Shown: positions 29,001-39,649, numbered from the stretch's first letter. The stretch is 64,000 bases of DNA from an uncultured Sphingomonadales bacterium (GCA_947499155.1 CANMND010000001.1:1-64000), one strand, 5' to 3'. The notes: generated from the sequence alone by a model not told the origin. A program made the numbers and translations.

Positions 29001-29776
29001 GACGTAAAGGCTATACGCAAAAGGCTATGATAGGCGGTCACAAGGTCTATCTTCGCACCGGTGAATACGATAATGGCCGTCTTGGTGAGATTTTCATCGA
29101 CATGCACAAGGAAGGAGCGGCCTTCCGCTCCCTGATGAACAATTTTGCCATCGCTATCTCAATCGGCCTGCAATATGGCGTACCATTGGAAGAATTCGTC
29201 GACGCCTTCACCTTCACAAGATTTGAGCCGTTTGGCCGGGTTGAAGGAAATGACGCCATCAAAATGGCCACGTCCATTCTTGATTATATCTTCCGGGAAC
29301 TGGCTATATCTTATCTGGGCCGGAATGATCTTGCGCATGTCCAGCCGGATGATATTCGCCATGACACGCTGGGCGACGGAACCGAATCGGAAAGACTTCC
29401 AGCCGTTGGAACACAAGCTGCCGCAGATGCAGCTCTAGCCCTCGACAAGGTTCTGGGCCTTGCCTCCAATGGCTATGTCCGCTCTAATCTTTATGTACTA
29501 AAAACACAAAAGAGCGCGACCAAAACGGCGCTAACAAGCAGACCAGCCAGCGATGTGGCCGAAGTCAAAACCGCCCGAACCGGTACAAGTGACGTTGTAT
29601 CCGAGAGCCGCCACGACAGTATGGGAGTTCATGCTGCCCAGATTGATCGCCGGGCGGAAGCACGTATGAAGGGCTATGAAGGCGATGCCTGCGGCGAGTG
29701 CGGGAACTTCACTCTGGTGCGCAACGGCACGTGTCTTAAATGCGATACATGCGGTGGAACCAGCGGTTGTTCATGA
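26084..29776 (+). CDS. nrdJ: Vitamin B12-dependent (class II) ribonucleotide reductase
   Basis: 1230-residue adenosylcobalamin-dependent reductase making deoxyribonucleotides. N-terminal region [32 protein letters not shown] is typical of the long NrdJ. The barrel includes [34 protein letters not shown] (about 475) and [21 protein letters not shown]-terminal TSCPD-type domain ([21 protein letters not shown]) and a terminal Cys-rich tail (CGECGNF ... [13 protein letters not shown]) supply the redox-active thiols. No class I reductase is seen here. It stands alone between a long leader and a terminator. Confidence 0.95.
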   Translation: MRFERRFTKSGVSPYADITFRMATSEIRNPDGTTVFHMANVDVPANWSQVATDILAQKYFRKAGIPAALKAVEESTVPSWLWRKTADTEALAKLPEDKRYGPETSARQVFDRLAGTWTYWGWKGGYFDDEEDARVYYDEMRHMLACQMAAPNSPQWFNTGLHWAYGIDGPGQGHFYVDYESGELVRSTSAYEHPQPHACFIQGVSDDLVNDGGIMDLWTREARLFKYGSGTGSNFSHIRGSDEPLSGGGKSSGLMSFLKIGDRAAGAIKSGGTTRRAAKMVVVDADHPDIEAFIGWKVAEEQKVAALVAGSKLCELHLNRIIEACHAARDEHGDDAFEPKKNTNLKREILAARKAMIPENYVQRVIQFARQGYRNLDFTTYNTDWDSEAYVTVSGQNSNNSIRVTDDFMRAVDKGSSWDLTRRTDGSIAKTINAADLWDQVAYAAWSCADPGIQFHTTINDWHTCPASGEIRASNPCSEYMFLDDTACNLASLNLMQFRAENGDFEVEAFEHAVRLWTLTLEISVMMAQFPSPEIAKLSYRYRTLGLGYANIGGLLMSLGLPYDSDEGRALCGAITALMTGTSYATSAEIAAELGAFEGYKDNADHMLRVIRNHRLAAHGETEGYLSLHTNPVPLDIENCPDEALVVAAAASWDRALELGEMHGYRNAQATVIAPTGTIGLVMDCDTTGIEPDFALVKYKKLAGGGYFKIINRVVPDALRLLDYKEDEIDDIISYAVGHGTLTGAPHVNPVSLKAKGFARAQLDALEDGLKSCFDIRFVFNRWTFGDTFCKDVLGFTEEQLSDVSFDFLKELGFNRQQVDAANLYVCGAMTLEGAPHLRKEHLPIFDCANPCGRIGKRSLSWDSHINMMAAAQPFISGAISKTINMPNLASVEECKHAYELSWSLGLKANALYRDGSKLSQPLSGALLTDEDLEELLDDTVPVGEKAQVVAERIVERIVEKTAPARRDKLPQRRKGYTQKAMIGGHKVYLRTGEYDNGRLGEIFIDMHKEGAAFRSLMNNFAIAISIGLQYGVPLEEFVDAFTFTRFEPFGRVEGNDAIKMATSILDYIFRELAISYLGRNDLAHVQPDDIRHDTLGDGTESERLPAVGTQAAADAALALDKVLGLASNGYVRSNLYVLKTQKSATKTALTSRPASDVAEVKTARTGTSDVVSESRHDSMGVHAAQIDRRAEARMKGYEGDACGECGNFTLVRNGTCLKCDTCGGTSGCS

Positions 29777-29802
29777 GCTGATTTCACCTTTTCACAGTCG
29801 CC

Positions 29803-29840
29803 AGGGGTGATGTCGGGCAGCCGGCGTCGCCCTTTTATTT
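29803..29840 (+). terminator. Rho-independent terminator after nrdJ
   Basis: AGGGGTGATGTCGG (29803-29816) pairs with CCGGCGTCGCCCT (29821-29833), with one bulged G and several G-U pairs, around the loop GCAG. TTTTATTTATT follows. Confidence 0.7.
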
Positions 29841-29962
29841 ATTATGATCTTTACAATATATTTCCATCTTTAAGAGATTTTTAGGGGCAGGGTTTCACAG
29901 TGGGACAATGAAACGTCTCAGAAAACCATCAGTTGTCCAGACAGGTCTCATAAGAGGGTGTA

Positions 29963-31723
29963 ATGAGTATTGAAACCTCGTTTGATTCTGCAGCAGGACC
30001 ATATCAGGGCGATGACAAGCTGGTCATCGCTCCATCAGGTCTTTTGGCTCTTTTGCCCATAGGCGTACTGGTCTGTGATATAGATGAACGACGAGGTCAT
30101 CCATTACCAATCATTAATGAACACGCCTGCACACTTATGCGCCTTGACCTTGATGAGCAGTCTCAGCCTTGTCTTGACGATATTCCAGTCCTTGAATTTG
30201 GCGAGCCGCTGCTCAGCTTATTTCGACAGGCCATTCGCCAGAACCGCTCAATCAACCACAGTTGGCTTATTGAGAGCGGTGGGACCGCGCAACATATCTG
30301 TTGCACCATTACACCACTTAATTCAGACGGCATCAGAAGGCCGCGCGTCTTGTGCACCTTGTCGGACCGCACTGTCGAGAAGCGCGCCGAAGAAACCCTG
30401 CTTCATCAGGCACTCCATGACGAATTAACAGGGTTGCCCAATCGCAATCTTTTTCTTAACCGTCTGGAAGAAGCAGTAAGCCGATGCCGCGAGGAAAGTG
30501 ATCTTTACTGCGCCGTTTTAATGCTCAATGTAGACAGGTTTCAGCTTGTCAATGAAAGCTCTGGCCATCAGATCGGAGACAAATTCCTGATTGACCTCGC
30601 TGAATCGTTGCGCGGGTGCCTTCGCAGCAATGATCTTTTGGCTCGCTTCAGCGGAGATGAGTTCGCGATCCTGATCACAAACACGAATAGTCCTGATGAT
30701 GCAGTACTTCTGGCAGACCGCATTCACAAGATGATGGAAAAGCCACGTTGTCTGGGAGAAACGGATGCTTATATGTCAATAAGTATCGGAATTGCATCGA
30801 CTCACGGTTCGCATAAGCATCCCGAAGAATTGATCAGAGATGCAGATATTTCCATGCATCGGGCCAAAAAGTCAGGCCGAGGCAGAACAGAGGTCTTCCT
30901 TCGTGGCTCCTACATCGTTCGCCGTGACCAGATCAAGCTGGAAACGGCACTACGTCACGCCATCCATAATCAAGATCTGGAGCTATTTTATCAGCCGGTA
31001 ATCGACCTTGAAAGTGGACGCATCGTTGCATTCGAAGCACTGACCCGCTGGCATGACCCTGAACGGGGCTTCATCTCACCAGGGGACTTCATCCCTATAG
31101 CCGAAGATACAGGCCTGATCATGCCACTTGGGCGCTGGGCCATGCATACGGCCTGCAAGCAACTGGTTCTTTGGAAATCGGCGATTGCTGGTCTTGATGA
31201 CCTCTATGTCAATGTGAACCTCTCGCCGGTACAACTATTGCATGAAGATATCCCTGCAACAGTGCGCGATATACTGGCGGCTACCGGATTAGATGGTAAG
31301 AAGCTGCGCCTGGAAATAACCGAAAGTGCGCTTGTGGCCGATCCTACAGGTGCGGCTGCCAAGCTCCACGAAATCAAGGCTCAGGATGTAACCCTTGCAC
31401 TTGATGATTTTGGGACGGGCTATTCATCGCTCAACTATCTCAACAGCTTTCCTATCGATTGCATCAAGATCGACAGGTCTTTTGTCAGCCGTGTTGAGCG
31501 TGATGAACAGTCGGCCAAAATTATCCGCATAATCACAATGCTGGCCGATACCCTGCACATGTCAGTGATTGCGGAAGGTATTGAAAATAGTGAGCAGCAC
31601 ATGATGATGCGCTCACTTGGCTGCCGCTATGGCCAAGGTTTTTTATTTGCACGACCATTGCCCCATGAAGAAGCCGAAGCTTATTTGCGCAGGGCACTTA
31701 AAAACAACTGCTCAGTTTTTTGA
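29963..31723 (+). CDS. GGDEF-EAL protein, probable c-di-GMP phosphodiesterase
   Basis: 586 residues. A PAS-like sensory region (about 20-140) leads into a GGDEF domain (ELTGLPNRNLFLNRL start near 150) whose signature reads FSGDEF near 230, so the first Gly is replaced by Ser. The EAL domain has FEALTRWHDP near 357, the metal/catalytic residues in EITESAL, DDFGTGYSS, KIDRSF and AEGIE. This pattern suggests the EAL domain is active as a phosphodiesterase while the degenerate GGDEF may bind GTP or be weakly active. No membrane segment is seen, so cytosolic. It stands alone after the nrdJ terminator. Confidence 0.87.
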   Translation: MSIETSFDSAAGPYQGDDKLVIAPSGLLALLPIGVLVCDIDERRGHPLPIINEHACTLMRLDLDEQSQPCLDDIPVLEFGEPLLSLFRQAIRQNRSINHSWLIESGGTAQHICCTITPLNSDGIRRPRVLCTLSDRTVEKRAEETLLHQALHDELTGLPNRNLFLNRLEEAVSRCREESDLYCAVLMLNVDRFQLVNESSGHQIGDKFLIDLAESLRGCLRSNDLLARFSGDEFAILITNTNSPDDAVLLADRIHKMMEKPRCLGETDAYMSISIGIASTHGSHKHPEELIRDADISMHRAKKSGRGRTEVFLRGSYIVRRDQIKLETALRHAIHNQDLELFYQPVIDLESGRIVAFEALTRWHDPERGFISPGDFIPIAEDTGLIMPLGRWAMHTACKQLVLWKSAIAGLDDLYVNVNLSPVQLLHEDIPATVRDILAATGLDGKKLRLEITESALVADPTGAAAKLHEIKAQDVTLALDDFGTGYSSLNYLNSFPIDCIKIDRSFVSRVERDEQSAKIIRIITMLADTLHMSVIAEGIENSEQHMMMRSLGCRYGQGFLFARPLPHEEAEAYLRRALKNNCSVF

Positions 31724-31812
31724 CAGACTGACTTTTTAGTCACATCATCTGGAAATCACTGTAAAATGGGCTGGTGCGGAAGGCTCCAATTCGCACGGCA
31801 AGGAGTGGATCA

Positions 31813-32592
31813 ATGGCAGAGAACCAGGATAAGAGCGACAAGGCCTCATTAGTTAATAACACTGACAAGGCACCTGAAGGCGCTACTGCTGCACAAAAAG
31901 CAACAGCTAAGCCCCAGAAAAGCACAGCTTCTGCAGGCGGACCCCGTTCGTCCAAAACTCCCAAAGCCAAAAGTAAAAAAGCAACCGGGGCGAAAACTGC
32001 AAAAGTGGCCCAAAATACAGGTCAAAGTTCGAAGAAAGCCGTCAAAACCCCAGCCAAACCCCGTAAAAAACCCACTGCCCCAGAAAGCCCAAAGACACCC
32101 GCTGCACCTGAAGACAAGATTGCTGCATCTTCTGCGTCTACGCCACCAGCCGCCCCTGAAAAATTATCCGGGCCGACTATCGGACCGGCTTCATCCTTTC
32201 AGGAAACCGCCCAGGACGACGAGGCGCAAAACAGATTTCAGCCGGACCATTCCTCAATGGAAAACCACGACTCCAAAAGCGACGACTCACAGCGCTGGCT
32301 GCACGGTCTATGGCGGTTTTTCGGTATCCTTGTGTTTGGCTTCATCTCTTACTTATTGTTGATGGCCGCCTGGATATGCAGTGCCATCCAATTCTTTGTC
32401 ATTCTCATTCAGCAAAAACCTAATCAGCAACTTTTTCGCCTGATGGGCCAAATCAGCGCCTATATAGAGCAAATTTTGAATTATCTGGCTGGCAGGACGG
32501 ATGCAACCGACCTGCCATTTCCTTTAGGCACTCTGCCGGAGCCTCATTTTAAAGCGGACAGAACAAGCAAGACAGAACGCCATAACAGCTAA
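31813..32592 (+). CDS. DUF4389 membrane protein with Lys/Ala/Pro-rich histone-like N-terminus
   Basis: 259 residues from the ATG preceded by AAGGAG eight bases upstream (an upstream in-frame start at 31774 lacks this). Residues 1-130 are low-complexity and Lys/Ala/Pro/Ser-rich (repeats such as KPKAK-, AKTAK-, KTPAKPRKK), like bacterial H1-type or AlgP-like tails. The C-terminal 100 residues match DUF4389: two hydrophobic segments (about 178-207), then QKPNQQLFRLMGQISAYIEQILNYL and PFPLG. The stop overlaps the convergent DUF3168 gene by four bases. The tail could bind nucleic acid or the acidic cell surface; function is unknown. Confidence 0.75.
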   Translation: MAENQDKSDKASLVNNTDKAPEGATAAQKATAKPQKSTASAGGPRSSKTPKAKSKKATGAKTAKVAQNTGQSSKKAVKTPAKPRKKPTAPESPKTPAAPEDKIAASSASTPPAAPEKLSGPTIGPASSFQETAQDDEAQNRFQPDHSSMENHDSKSDDSQRWLHGLWRFFGILVFGFISYLLLMAAWICSAIQFFVILIQQKPNQQLFRLMGQISAYIEQILNYLAGRTDATDLPFPLGTLPEPHFKADRTSKTERHNS

Positions 32593-33026
32593 TCACCAAT
32601 AGTAAGAGCCTTGAAATACAAGCGGCATTGATCAATTCCATCGCCAGGGTCTTCTGCAGCGGTCGTTTCTGAGCACTCGAAATCCAGTGAGACGAGCGCA
32701 TGCCCGTGAATAGGCAAATCTGCATCGTGCAAACGTTCTATTATAGCTGATGAGATTTCCTGGGTGTCTGTCCCGCGCCTTTTACAGAAGACATCAAGGA
32801 CAAGGGCATGCTCTTGTCCATCAAATGTTGCTGAATGCCAACTACGGGCCGTTCCTGACCTTAATATGATTGACGGTCTCCCTTGATCATCCGGGTGATC
32901 AGTGTCCTGCGGCATATCTTCGCCACAAATTCTGCCACCCGCACCCAGCAGCTCCCCGATGCGGGTGCTCTTATTCAATGCTTTTAGAATGGCGCGATGC
33001 AATCCCTTAGATGCGTCAGATGTCAT
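32589..33026 (-). CDS. DUF3168 family protein (phage tail / gene-transfer-agent type)
   Basis: 145 residues from an ATG with AAGGAG nine bases upstream; the frame is open further back but lacks a good site. The layout LHRAILKALNKSTRIGELLG ... PSIILRSG ... GQEHALVLDVFCKR ... ISSAIIERLHDADLPIHGHALVSLDFE follows DUF3168, a family seen in tailed phages and alphaproteobacterial gene-transfer agents as a tail-completion/connector protein. No capsid, portal or other tail genes are nearby, so it is an orphan, either a remnant or a detached GTA gene. Confidence 0.6.
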   Translation of the reverse strand: MTSDASKGLHRAILKALNKSTRIGELLGAGGRICGEDMPQDTDHPDDQGRPSIILRSGTARSWHSATFDGQEHALVLDVFCKRRGTDTQEISSAIIERLHDADLPIHGHALVSLDFECSETTAAEDPGDGIDQCRLYFKALTIGD

Positions 33027-33051
33027 GTTTTCAGACTCCTTCATGCGGGCA

Positions 33052-33087
33052 TAAAAAATGCCGATGCAGTGCTGCACCGGCAAAAAT
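33052..33087 (-). terminator. Hairpin with T-tract immediately upstream of the DUF3168 gene
   Basis: On the minus strand TGCCGGTGCAG pairs with CTGCATCGGCA (33060-33083, one internal mismatch), followed by TTTTTTATG. It lies between the unknown gene at 33148 and the DUF3168 start at 33026. It may terminate the former or attenuate the latter. A-runs on the other side make it usable in both directions. Confidence 0.6.
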
Positions 33088-33147
33088 CCAATTCTCGGAT
33101 TTATCCAAATTGGTACATTTTTTAGCCCGATTGTCAAGTTTTGGCTA

Positions 33148-33537
33148 TTATGAGGAGCGAAAAATCCTCAATGCTAGGATAAGTTGTTCTCGAGACCATC
33201 CTTTGCGTCGTCTCATTTTCTTATCTAAATGCGAAAAACTAGACCCATTAACAACTGCCATAAGCACCACATCTAGCGGGCAATTCTCTGCTTTCATCCC
33301 CATAATCCAGCGGCTTAACCTACCCATGGCCTCAAGATTCTGATCTTGATAATTCGCTGTTCTATAGTCACTCTTTTTTTGCCTAATATACTGTTTTAAA
33401 TCAATTTTATTTTGATATTGTCCTGCAAACAGTTTCTCCAGGCTTCGCTCCAGATGCCAGGCTGCCTGCGCATCTTCTCTTGATGTTCCCCGCTTGATTG
33501 CCTCAAATCCGCCCGGCCGGCCCCGGTGTCCTGACAT
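33148..33537 (-). CDS. Hypothetical protein, basic
   Basis: 129-residue basic protein I do not recognise. The N-terminus (MSGHRGRPGGFEAIKRGTSREDAQAAWHLERSLE) is hydrophilic and positively charged. The C-terminal part (LDVVLMAVVNGSSFSHLDKKMRRRKGWSREQLILALRIF) looks helical, and the tail could be a helix-turn-helix (Ser-Arg-Glu-Gln-Leu recognition-like segment). AGGAGG is present just upstream of the start (33540-33551, complement strand). It is divergent from the S24 regulator, which is often how a repressor controls a partner gene. Confidence 0.55.
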   Translation of the reverse strand: MSGHRGRPGGFEAIKRGTSREDAQAAWHLERSLEKLFAGQYQNKIDLKQYIRQKKSDYRTANYQDQNLEAMGRLSRWIMGMKAENCPLDVVLMAVVNGSSFSHLDKKMRRRKGWSREQLILALRIFRSS

Positions 33538-33569
33538 CTTGTAATCCTCCTAGAAAAAACGAAATTCTA

Positions 33570-33592
33570 TACCACCACAGGTAATAGCTACC
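33570..33592. promoter_or_regulatory. Candidate operator of the S24-type regulator
   Basis: In the 130-base gap between the divergent genes are three spaced, alternating tetramers: TACC, GGTA and TACC, forming two overlapping inverted repeats (TACC-6-GGTA and GGTA-5-TACC) flanked by ATAC/GTAT. Position suits an autoregulated operator. Evidence is pattern only. Confidence 0.3.
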
Positions 33593-33667
33593 GTATGACG
33601 GCATTTTCCGATTCACAAGAGGATTTTTCCTATTGTTTTGACGCTTATAAATCGCTATCATTTATTA

Positions 33668-34333
33668 ATGATGACAGACGACACAGATGATTTGGCTATA
33701 CGGAATCGGCTTGATGCACTCATTGTGCAAACGCCTGGTGAAAGCTATGCATCGATCTCTGCGTTGATCGGGCGCAATCATGCGTATATTCAGCAATATA
33801 TTAAACGCGGCCAGCCCCGGCGCCTGCAAGAGCAAGACAGGCGCACCATTGCCGCCCACCTCAATATTCCTGATTATGAGTTGGGCGGGCCTACCCCCCC
33901 GCAAAGCCCGGGGTTTTCCGATGTGGATCATTATCTCGTGTATGTCGCACGTTATGACCAGTCCATCTACCCTCTTAAAGGTCAGGGATTAGCCGATGAA
34001 GATGTACCGTTTCGGCCAGAGCATCTTCGCGCCCTCACACCCACCCCCCCTGAGCGTCTTCGAATTTTAACGGTGCAAGGTGATTCCATGTACCCCACCT
34101 TGGGTGATGGAGATGAAATCCTGGTTGATCGCGATGAGCGCCAACCACACAGGGATGCTATTTATGCCTTGCGATTGGAAGAAACACTTCAGGTAAAACG
34201 GATATCAGTTAATCCCATAACTGGGCGTCTCACCATCAAAAGTGACAACCCGCTTTATGAAAGCTGGTCCGATTGTGATCCTTCGCGCATCAACGTTATT
34301 GGGCGTGTCATATGGGTGGGGCGAAAATTATAG
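33668..34333 (+). CDS. S24-family (LexA/CI-like) transcriptional regulator
   Basis: 221 residues from the first ATG of an ATGATG pair. N-terminal third (about 5-70) is an XRE-like DNA-binding region (SYASISALIGRNHAYIQQYIKRGQPRRL). C-terminal S24 peptidase domain has the catalytic Ser in VQGDSMYPTLGDGDEILVD and Lys in LQVKRISV. LexA/CI family members self-cleave on RecA activation, but I do not see an obvious Ala-Gly cleavage site, so this one may be a non-cleaving regulator. It is divergent from the basic hypothetical gene. Confidence 0.82.
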   Translation: MMTDDTDDLAIRNRLDALIVQTPGESYASISALIGRNHAYIQQYIKRGQPRRLQEQDRRTIAAHLNIPDYELGGPTPPQSPGFSDVDHYLVYVARYDQSIYPLKGQGLADEDVPFRPEHLRALTPTPPERLRILTVQGDSMYPTLGDGDEILVDRDERQPHRDAIYALRLEETLQVKRISVNPITGRLTIKSDNPLYESWSDCDPSRINVIGRVIWVGRKL

Positions 34334-34398
34334 GCGCTCCTGCCTATTGAACAAAATCCGCTAAATGCGCACCAGATAAAAAGGTGAGATCAAGCAGA

Positions 34399-34431
34399 AC
34401 CGCCTCGCATGCATCGTGCACCCGAGGCGGT
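34399..34431 (-). terminator. Hairpin downstream of tRNA-Lys
   Basis: ACCGCCTCG (34399-34407) pairs perfectly with CGAGGCGGT (34423-34431); the 15-base loop contains GCATGC and GTGCAC elements. It lies 23 bases past the tRNA 3' end on the minus strand; the T-tract is poor. It could also serve the convergent S24 gene. Confidence 0.5.
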
Positions 34432-34453
34432 CATTAAAAGCGTCCGAAAAATA

Positions 34454-34529
34454 TGGTGAGCCCAACAGGATTCGAACCTGTGACCTACTGATTAAAAGTC
34501 AGTTGCTCTACCAGCTGAGCTATGGGCCC
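34454..34529 (-). tRNA. tRNA-Lys (anticodon TTT)
   Basis: Reading the complement gives a 76-base cloverleaf starting GGGCCCATAGCTCAG and ending GGGCTCACCA. The D arm AGCTCAGCTGGTAGAGC, anticodon arm CTGACTTTTAATCAG with TTT in the loop, and T arm CAGGTTCGAATCCTG all pair. The acceptor stem has one G-U pair. The CCA end is encoded. tRNA genes are frequent integration sites, but no integrase is seen here. Confidence 0.96.
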
Positions 34530-34637
34530 TCAATGTGGGATACGGCGCAAAGGTCAGCCGTTTTGTGAGGCGAAGCGGACCATAAGTGTGCAGACCTACC
34601 GGGTCAAGGCTTTGTCACCGCTTCATGCAAAAGAATT

Positions 34638-35288
34638 TCACAAGGCATCGCTGTCATGGCTCCAAGGCTCTTTAAGTCCGGCGTCACGCCACTCCAAAAA
34701 ATCCGGCCATTTGTGGATCTGGCCGACATAGCGTGCAGAAAGCGCTGACAAAGGAACTGCATAAGACTGAAACCGGGTAGCGATAGGCGCATAAAACGCA
34801 TCAGCTATGGAAAAATCTCCGTAAAGAAATGGACCCCCTGACAAACCAAGGGCTTCACCCCACAGGGATTCAATGCGGGCAATCTCCGCTTTGGCCGCGT
34901 CATTAAGCGGAACGGGCTTGGGCGTGCGCTTTAAATTCATCGGCATGGCTTTCCGTACATTGGAAAAACCCGAATGCATTTCCGCAACTGCTGCGCGAGC
35001 ATGGGCACGCAAATGAGGTGCTTGTGGCCACCAGTGGCGTCCTTTGGGGAAACGATCCGCCAGATGCTCACAAATTGCCAGGCTGTCCCATACTGTTATC
35101 TCGCCATCTAGCAGGACCGGAACTTGTCCTGCCCCGCTATAGCGCGCGATAGCAGAGGAAAATTCTGGCGTATTGAGCGGAATAATCTCTTCACCAAACT
35201 CAAGTCCATTGGCCTTCATCGCAAGCCAGGGACGCAGCGACCAGCTTGAATAATTCTTGTTGCCGATAACAAGGGTCAGATCAGACAT
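34638..35288 (-). CDS. Glutathione S-transferase family protein
   Basis: 216-residue GST. Thioredoxin-like N-terminal domain begins LTLVIGNKNYSSWSLRPWLAMKANGLEF, with the probable catalytic Ser in SSWS and the glutathione-contacting QVPVLLDGEITVWDSLAI segment; the C-terminal half is helical. The family conjugates or reduces substrates with glutathione; this subclass resembles YfcF/zeta-like bacterial GSTs, substrate unknown. It lies 59 bases downstream of tgt on the same strand. Confidence 0.85.
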   Translation of the reverse strand: MSDLTLVIGNKNYSSWSLRPWLAMKANGLEFGEEIIPLNTPEFSSAIARYSGAGQVPVLLDGEITVWDSLAICEHLADRFPKGRHWWPQAPHLRAHARAAVAEMHSGFSNVRKAMPMNLKRTPKPVPLNDAAKAEIARIESLWGEALGLSGGPFLYGDFSIADAFYAPIATRFQSYAVPLSALSARYVGQIHKWPDFLEWRDAGLKEPWSHDSDAL

Positions 35289-35347
35289 GCCAATTCCTCT
35301 TTTTCTTGAGGTGATCGAGCATCACAATACCCTATGCCGTGCGGTAC

Positions 35348-37518
<2,171 letters not shown>

Positions 37519-37594
37519 GACGCGCTTTTAAGGCCGGGCAGCGTCAGGCTCAAGGACTAGATGGTTTAGTCCATCACATCGGCGAGAGTTTGTT

Positions 37595-38752
37595 CTAAGG
37601 ATTTGTCGCTCCACCGTCATCAGATGGACCCTCTTTGGGTTTCACTTCAGTTTGGTCTTCAGGTTGAGTTTCCGGCAAACGGAATAATTGTCCGGGATAA
37701 ATCAGGTCAGGATCCACAATCTGTTCGGAATTTTCCTGAAAGATCATCGTGAAGCGCGTCCCGCGACCATAGAGCTTGCGGGCAATGGTCCAAAGCGTAT
37801 TGCCGGGCTGAACCACAACACGGCTTTCTGCCAGACTTGGATCAAGTGCAACGCCGGCCCGGAAAGGCTGTACGACACGCAATTGCACCTCGCCCTCCGT
37901 AATGACCTGATCGATCCGCAAAATATGCTCACCGTCGTCCAACTCCTGCTCGGTGGTGGCTGACCAGCGTCCATCGTCACTGGTCCGGATTTCGCTAACA
38001 AATTCGTTATCAAGATAGATGCGCACGATACTGCGCGGAAGTGCGCGTCCAGCCAGCGCCGTTTTGCTGCCTGCTCCATAATCAATTGTATCAATAACGA
38101 GGCTGTCGCCCACTTCACCAGGTGTTGCAAGGCCAGGCTTTTGCATAACACGACTTGCACCTTCGCCGGACCTTGGAGTGAGAACTGCAACGACGCCCTC
38201 ACCTTCCCGTTCTGCAAAACGCTCAGGTCTTAATGGTTCCGGAACCGCTATCACTACAAGATCATCAGATGTAGTGGGCTCTCCCCCATCAATGGTCGAG
38301 CGCAGTCCCATTTCCACAGTACCAGGCGACAAGGGTTCTTCTAAAATCAGCACCCATTCGCCATTGCGATCAGCCCTGACGCTGGCGATAACCTTTCCGT
38401 CTATTAGTACTTCCACAAGGCTGTCAGGGGCTGCACGTCCAGCCAGAACACCGGTGCCCCCTCGTGAAATTCTCACAACGTCAAAGGACGGTTCCAGTTC
38501 AATTGCAGCCACTGTTTGGTCATTGACCGTGTCTGATGCTGATTGCGGCTGTGGTTGCTCTATGGGATCGGATTGACGAAGATTGATAATGGCCAGCACA
38601 ACTATGGCTATAACAAGCACGGCCATAGCCGCAATGGGAAGCCATGATTTGGCCTTCCCGCTGCTATCCTCGTCCCATCTGGGTGACTTTTGCTCTTTAC
38701 TCAAAACCCTGACACTTTCCGGTTCGCCTCGAATATTTTCCGGGTCCGCCAT
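37595..38752 (-). CDS. Membrane-anchored LysM protein with two Ig-like repeats
   Basis: 385 residues. Cytoplasmic N-terminus (1-35), one membrane segment (about 36-58), then two related beta-rich repeats at about 95-175 (GTGVLAGRAAPDSLVEVLIDGKVIAS) and 210-300 (KTALAGRALPRSIVRIYLDNEFVSE). A C-terminal LysM domain spans about 312-365 (VVVQPGNTLWTIARKLYGRG ... IYPGQLFRLPE), which binds peptidoglycan. A likely cell-envelope tethering protein; alphaproteobacterial homologues are common and uncharacterised. Acidic, low-complexity tail. Confidence 0.82.
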   Translation of the reverse strand: MADPENIRGEPESVRVLSKEQKSPRWDEDSSGKAKSWLPIAAMAVLVIAIVVLAIINLRQSDPIEQPQPQSASDTVNDQTVAAIELEPSFDVVRISRGGTGVLAGRAAPDSLVEVLIDGKVIASVRADRNGEWVLILEEPLSPGTVEMGLRSTIDGGEPTTSDDLVVIAVPEPLRPERFAEREGEGVVAVLTPRSGEGASRVMQKPGLATPGEVGDSLVIDTIDYGAGSKTALAGRALPRSIVRIYLDNEFVSEIRTSDDGRWSATTEQELDDGEHILRIDQVITEGEVQLRVVQPFRAGVALDPSLAESRVVVQPGNTLWTIARKLYGRGTRFTMIFQENSEQIVDPDLIYPGQLFRLPETQPEDQTEVKPKEGPSDDGGATNP

Positions 38753-38905
38753 GCTCAGCTTATGCCTGTCATGACGGTGATACTACGGTCTTTAACTGAC
38801 TCTCACATGAATGTGGAAGCCAATCCCACGCCCTGAACAAGAAATCAAAGGCAAACAGACATTTCTTTTGCTTGATTGTCCATCTCACTCCTATATGGAG
38901 ACGTT

Positions 38906-39469
38906 ATGAGTGAAATTAAATCCATATGTGTTTATTGCGGCTCAAGATCTGGTGCACGATCAGATTACGCCGATCTTGCCAGGCTGACGGGGGAATCTCT
39001 CGCCCGCGCTGGTATTACCCTTGTATATGGTGGTGGCCAAGTCGGACTTATGGGATTAGCCGCTCGCGAGGCTATCTCGTCCGGTGGTCGGGTGGTCGGT
39101 ATTATCCCCGAACATCTTGATGAAGTGGAAATCGCCCAAACCGGCCTTAGTGAGCTTCATGTGGTCGCCGACATGCACACGCGAAAACGCATGATGTTTG
39201 ACCGCTCTGATGCCTTTATAGTGTTACCGGGCGGGCTTGGGACGCTTGAAGAATTCCTGGAAATGCTTACGTGGAAACAGCTTGGTCTTCATGACAAGCC
39301 AATCTACCTGTTGAATCACAAGGGATACTGGGACCCACTCATTAAACTTTTCGATCGTGTTACAGATCAGGGCTTTGCAACATTGTCTAACCTTGCCCTG
39401 TTTCAGACAGTCGATGATCTGGAGAGTATTTTTGAGGATATCGCCTTACATGCTGCATCGGACAATTAG
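38906..39469 (+). CDS. LOG-family (TIGR00730) Rossmann-fold protein
   Basis: 187 residues from the ATG preceded by GGAGA; an upstream in-frame ATG at 38876 is less likely. Signatures: SICVYCGSRSGARSDY, VYGGGQVGLMG, GIIPEHL and the PGGxGTxxE motif as LPGGLGTLEEFLEMLTWKQLG. LOG-type proteins hydrolyse cytokinin or nucleotide monophosphates to free base and ribose-5-phosphate. In non-plant bacteria the physiological substrate is uncertain. Confidence 0.9.
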   Translation: MSEIKSICVYCGSRSGARSDYADLARLTGESLARAGITLVYGGGQVGLMGLAAREAISSGGRVVGIIPEHLDEVEIAQTGLSELHVVADMHTRKRMMFDRSDAFIVLPGGLGTLEEFLEMLTWKQLGLHDKPIYLLNHKGYWDPLIKLFDRVTDQGFATLSNLALFQTVDDLESIFEDIALHAASDN

Positions 39470-39649
39470 GTTCAAACAGATCCCGACTGAAGCATCTGTT
39501 GCACCTTTGCGCAGCGCAGCAAAGCTGCTAGGGTGCGGCGCGATTTCCCCTGAAAGTGATGGCATGTAGCTGTCGCTTTCCCTTATCTGCATCAACGTCT
39601 TTGGGACATGCGCCCCTGGACACCACATTATCTGTTGAGGACGCTTTCT

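Noticed and set aside
33638-33667. TTG start or sigma-70 promoter ahead of the S24 regulator
   Set aside because: TTGACG at 33638 has no properly spaced -10, and the ATG at 33668 is the better start.
34454-34529. Integrated element at tRNA-Lys
   Set aside because: No integrase, attachment repeat or duplicated tRNA end was found next to the tRNA.
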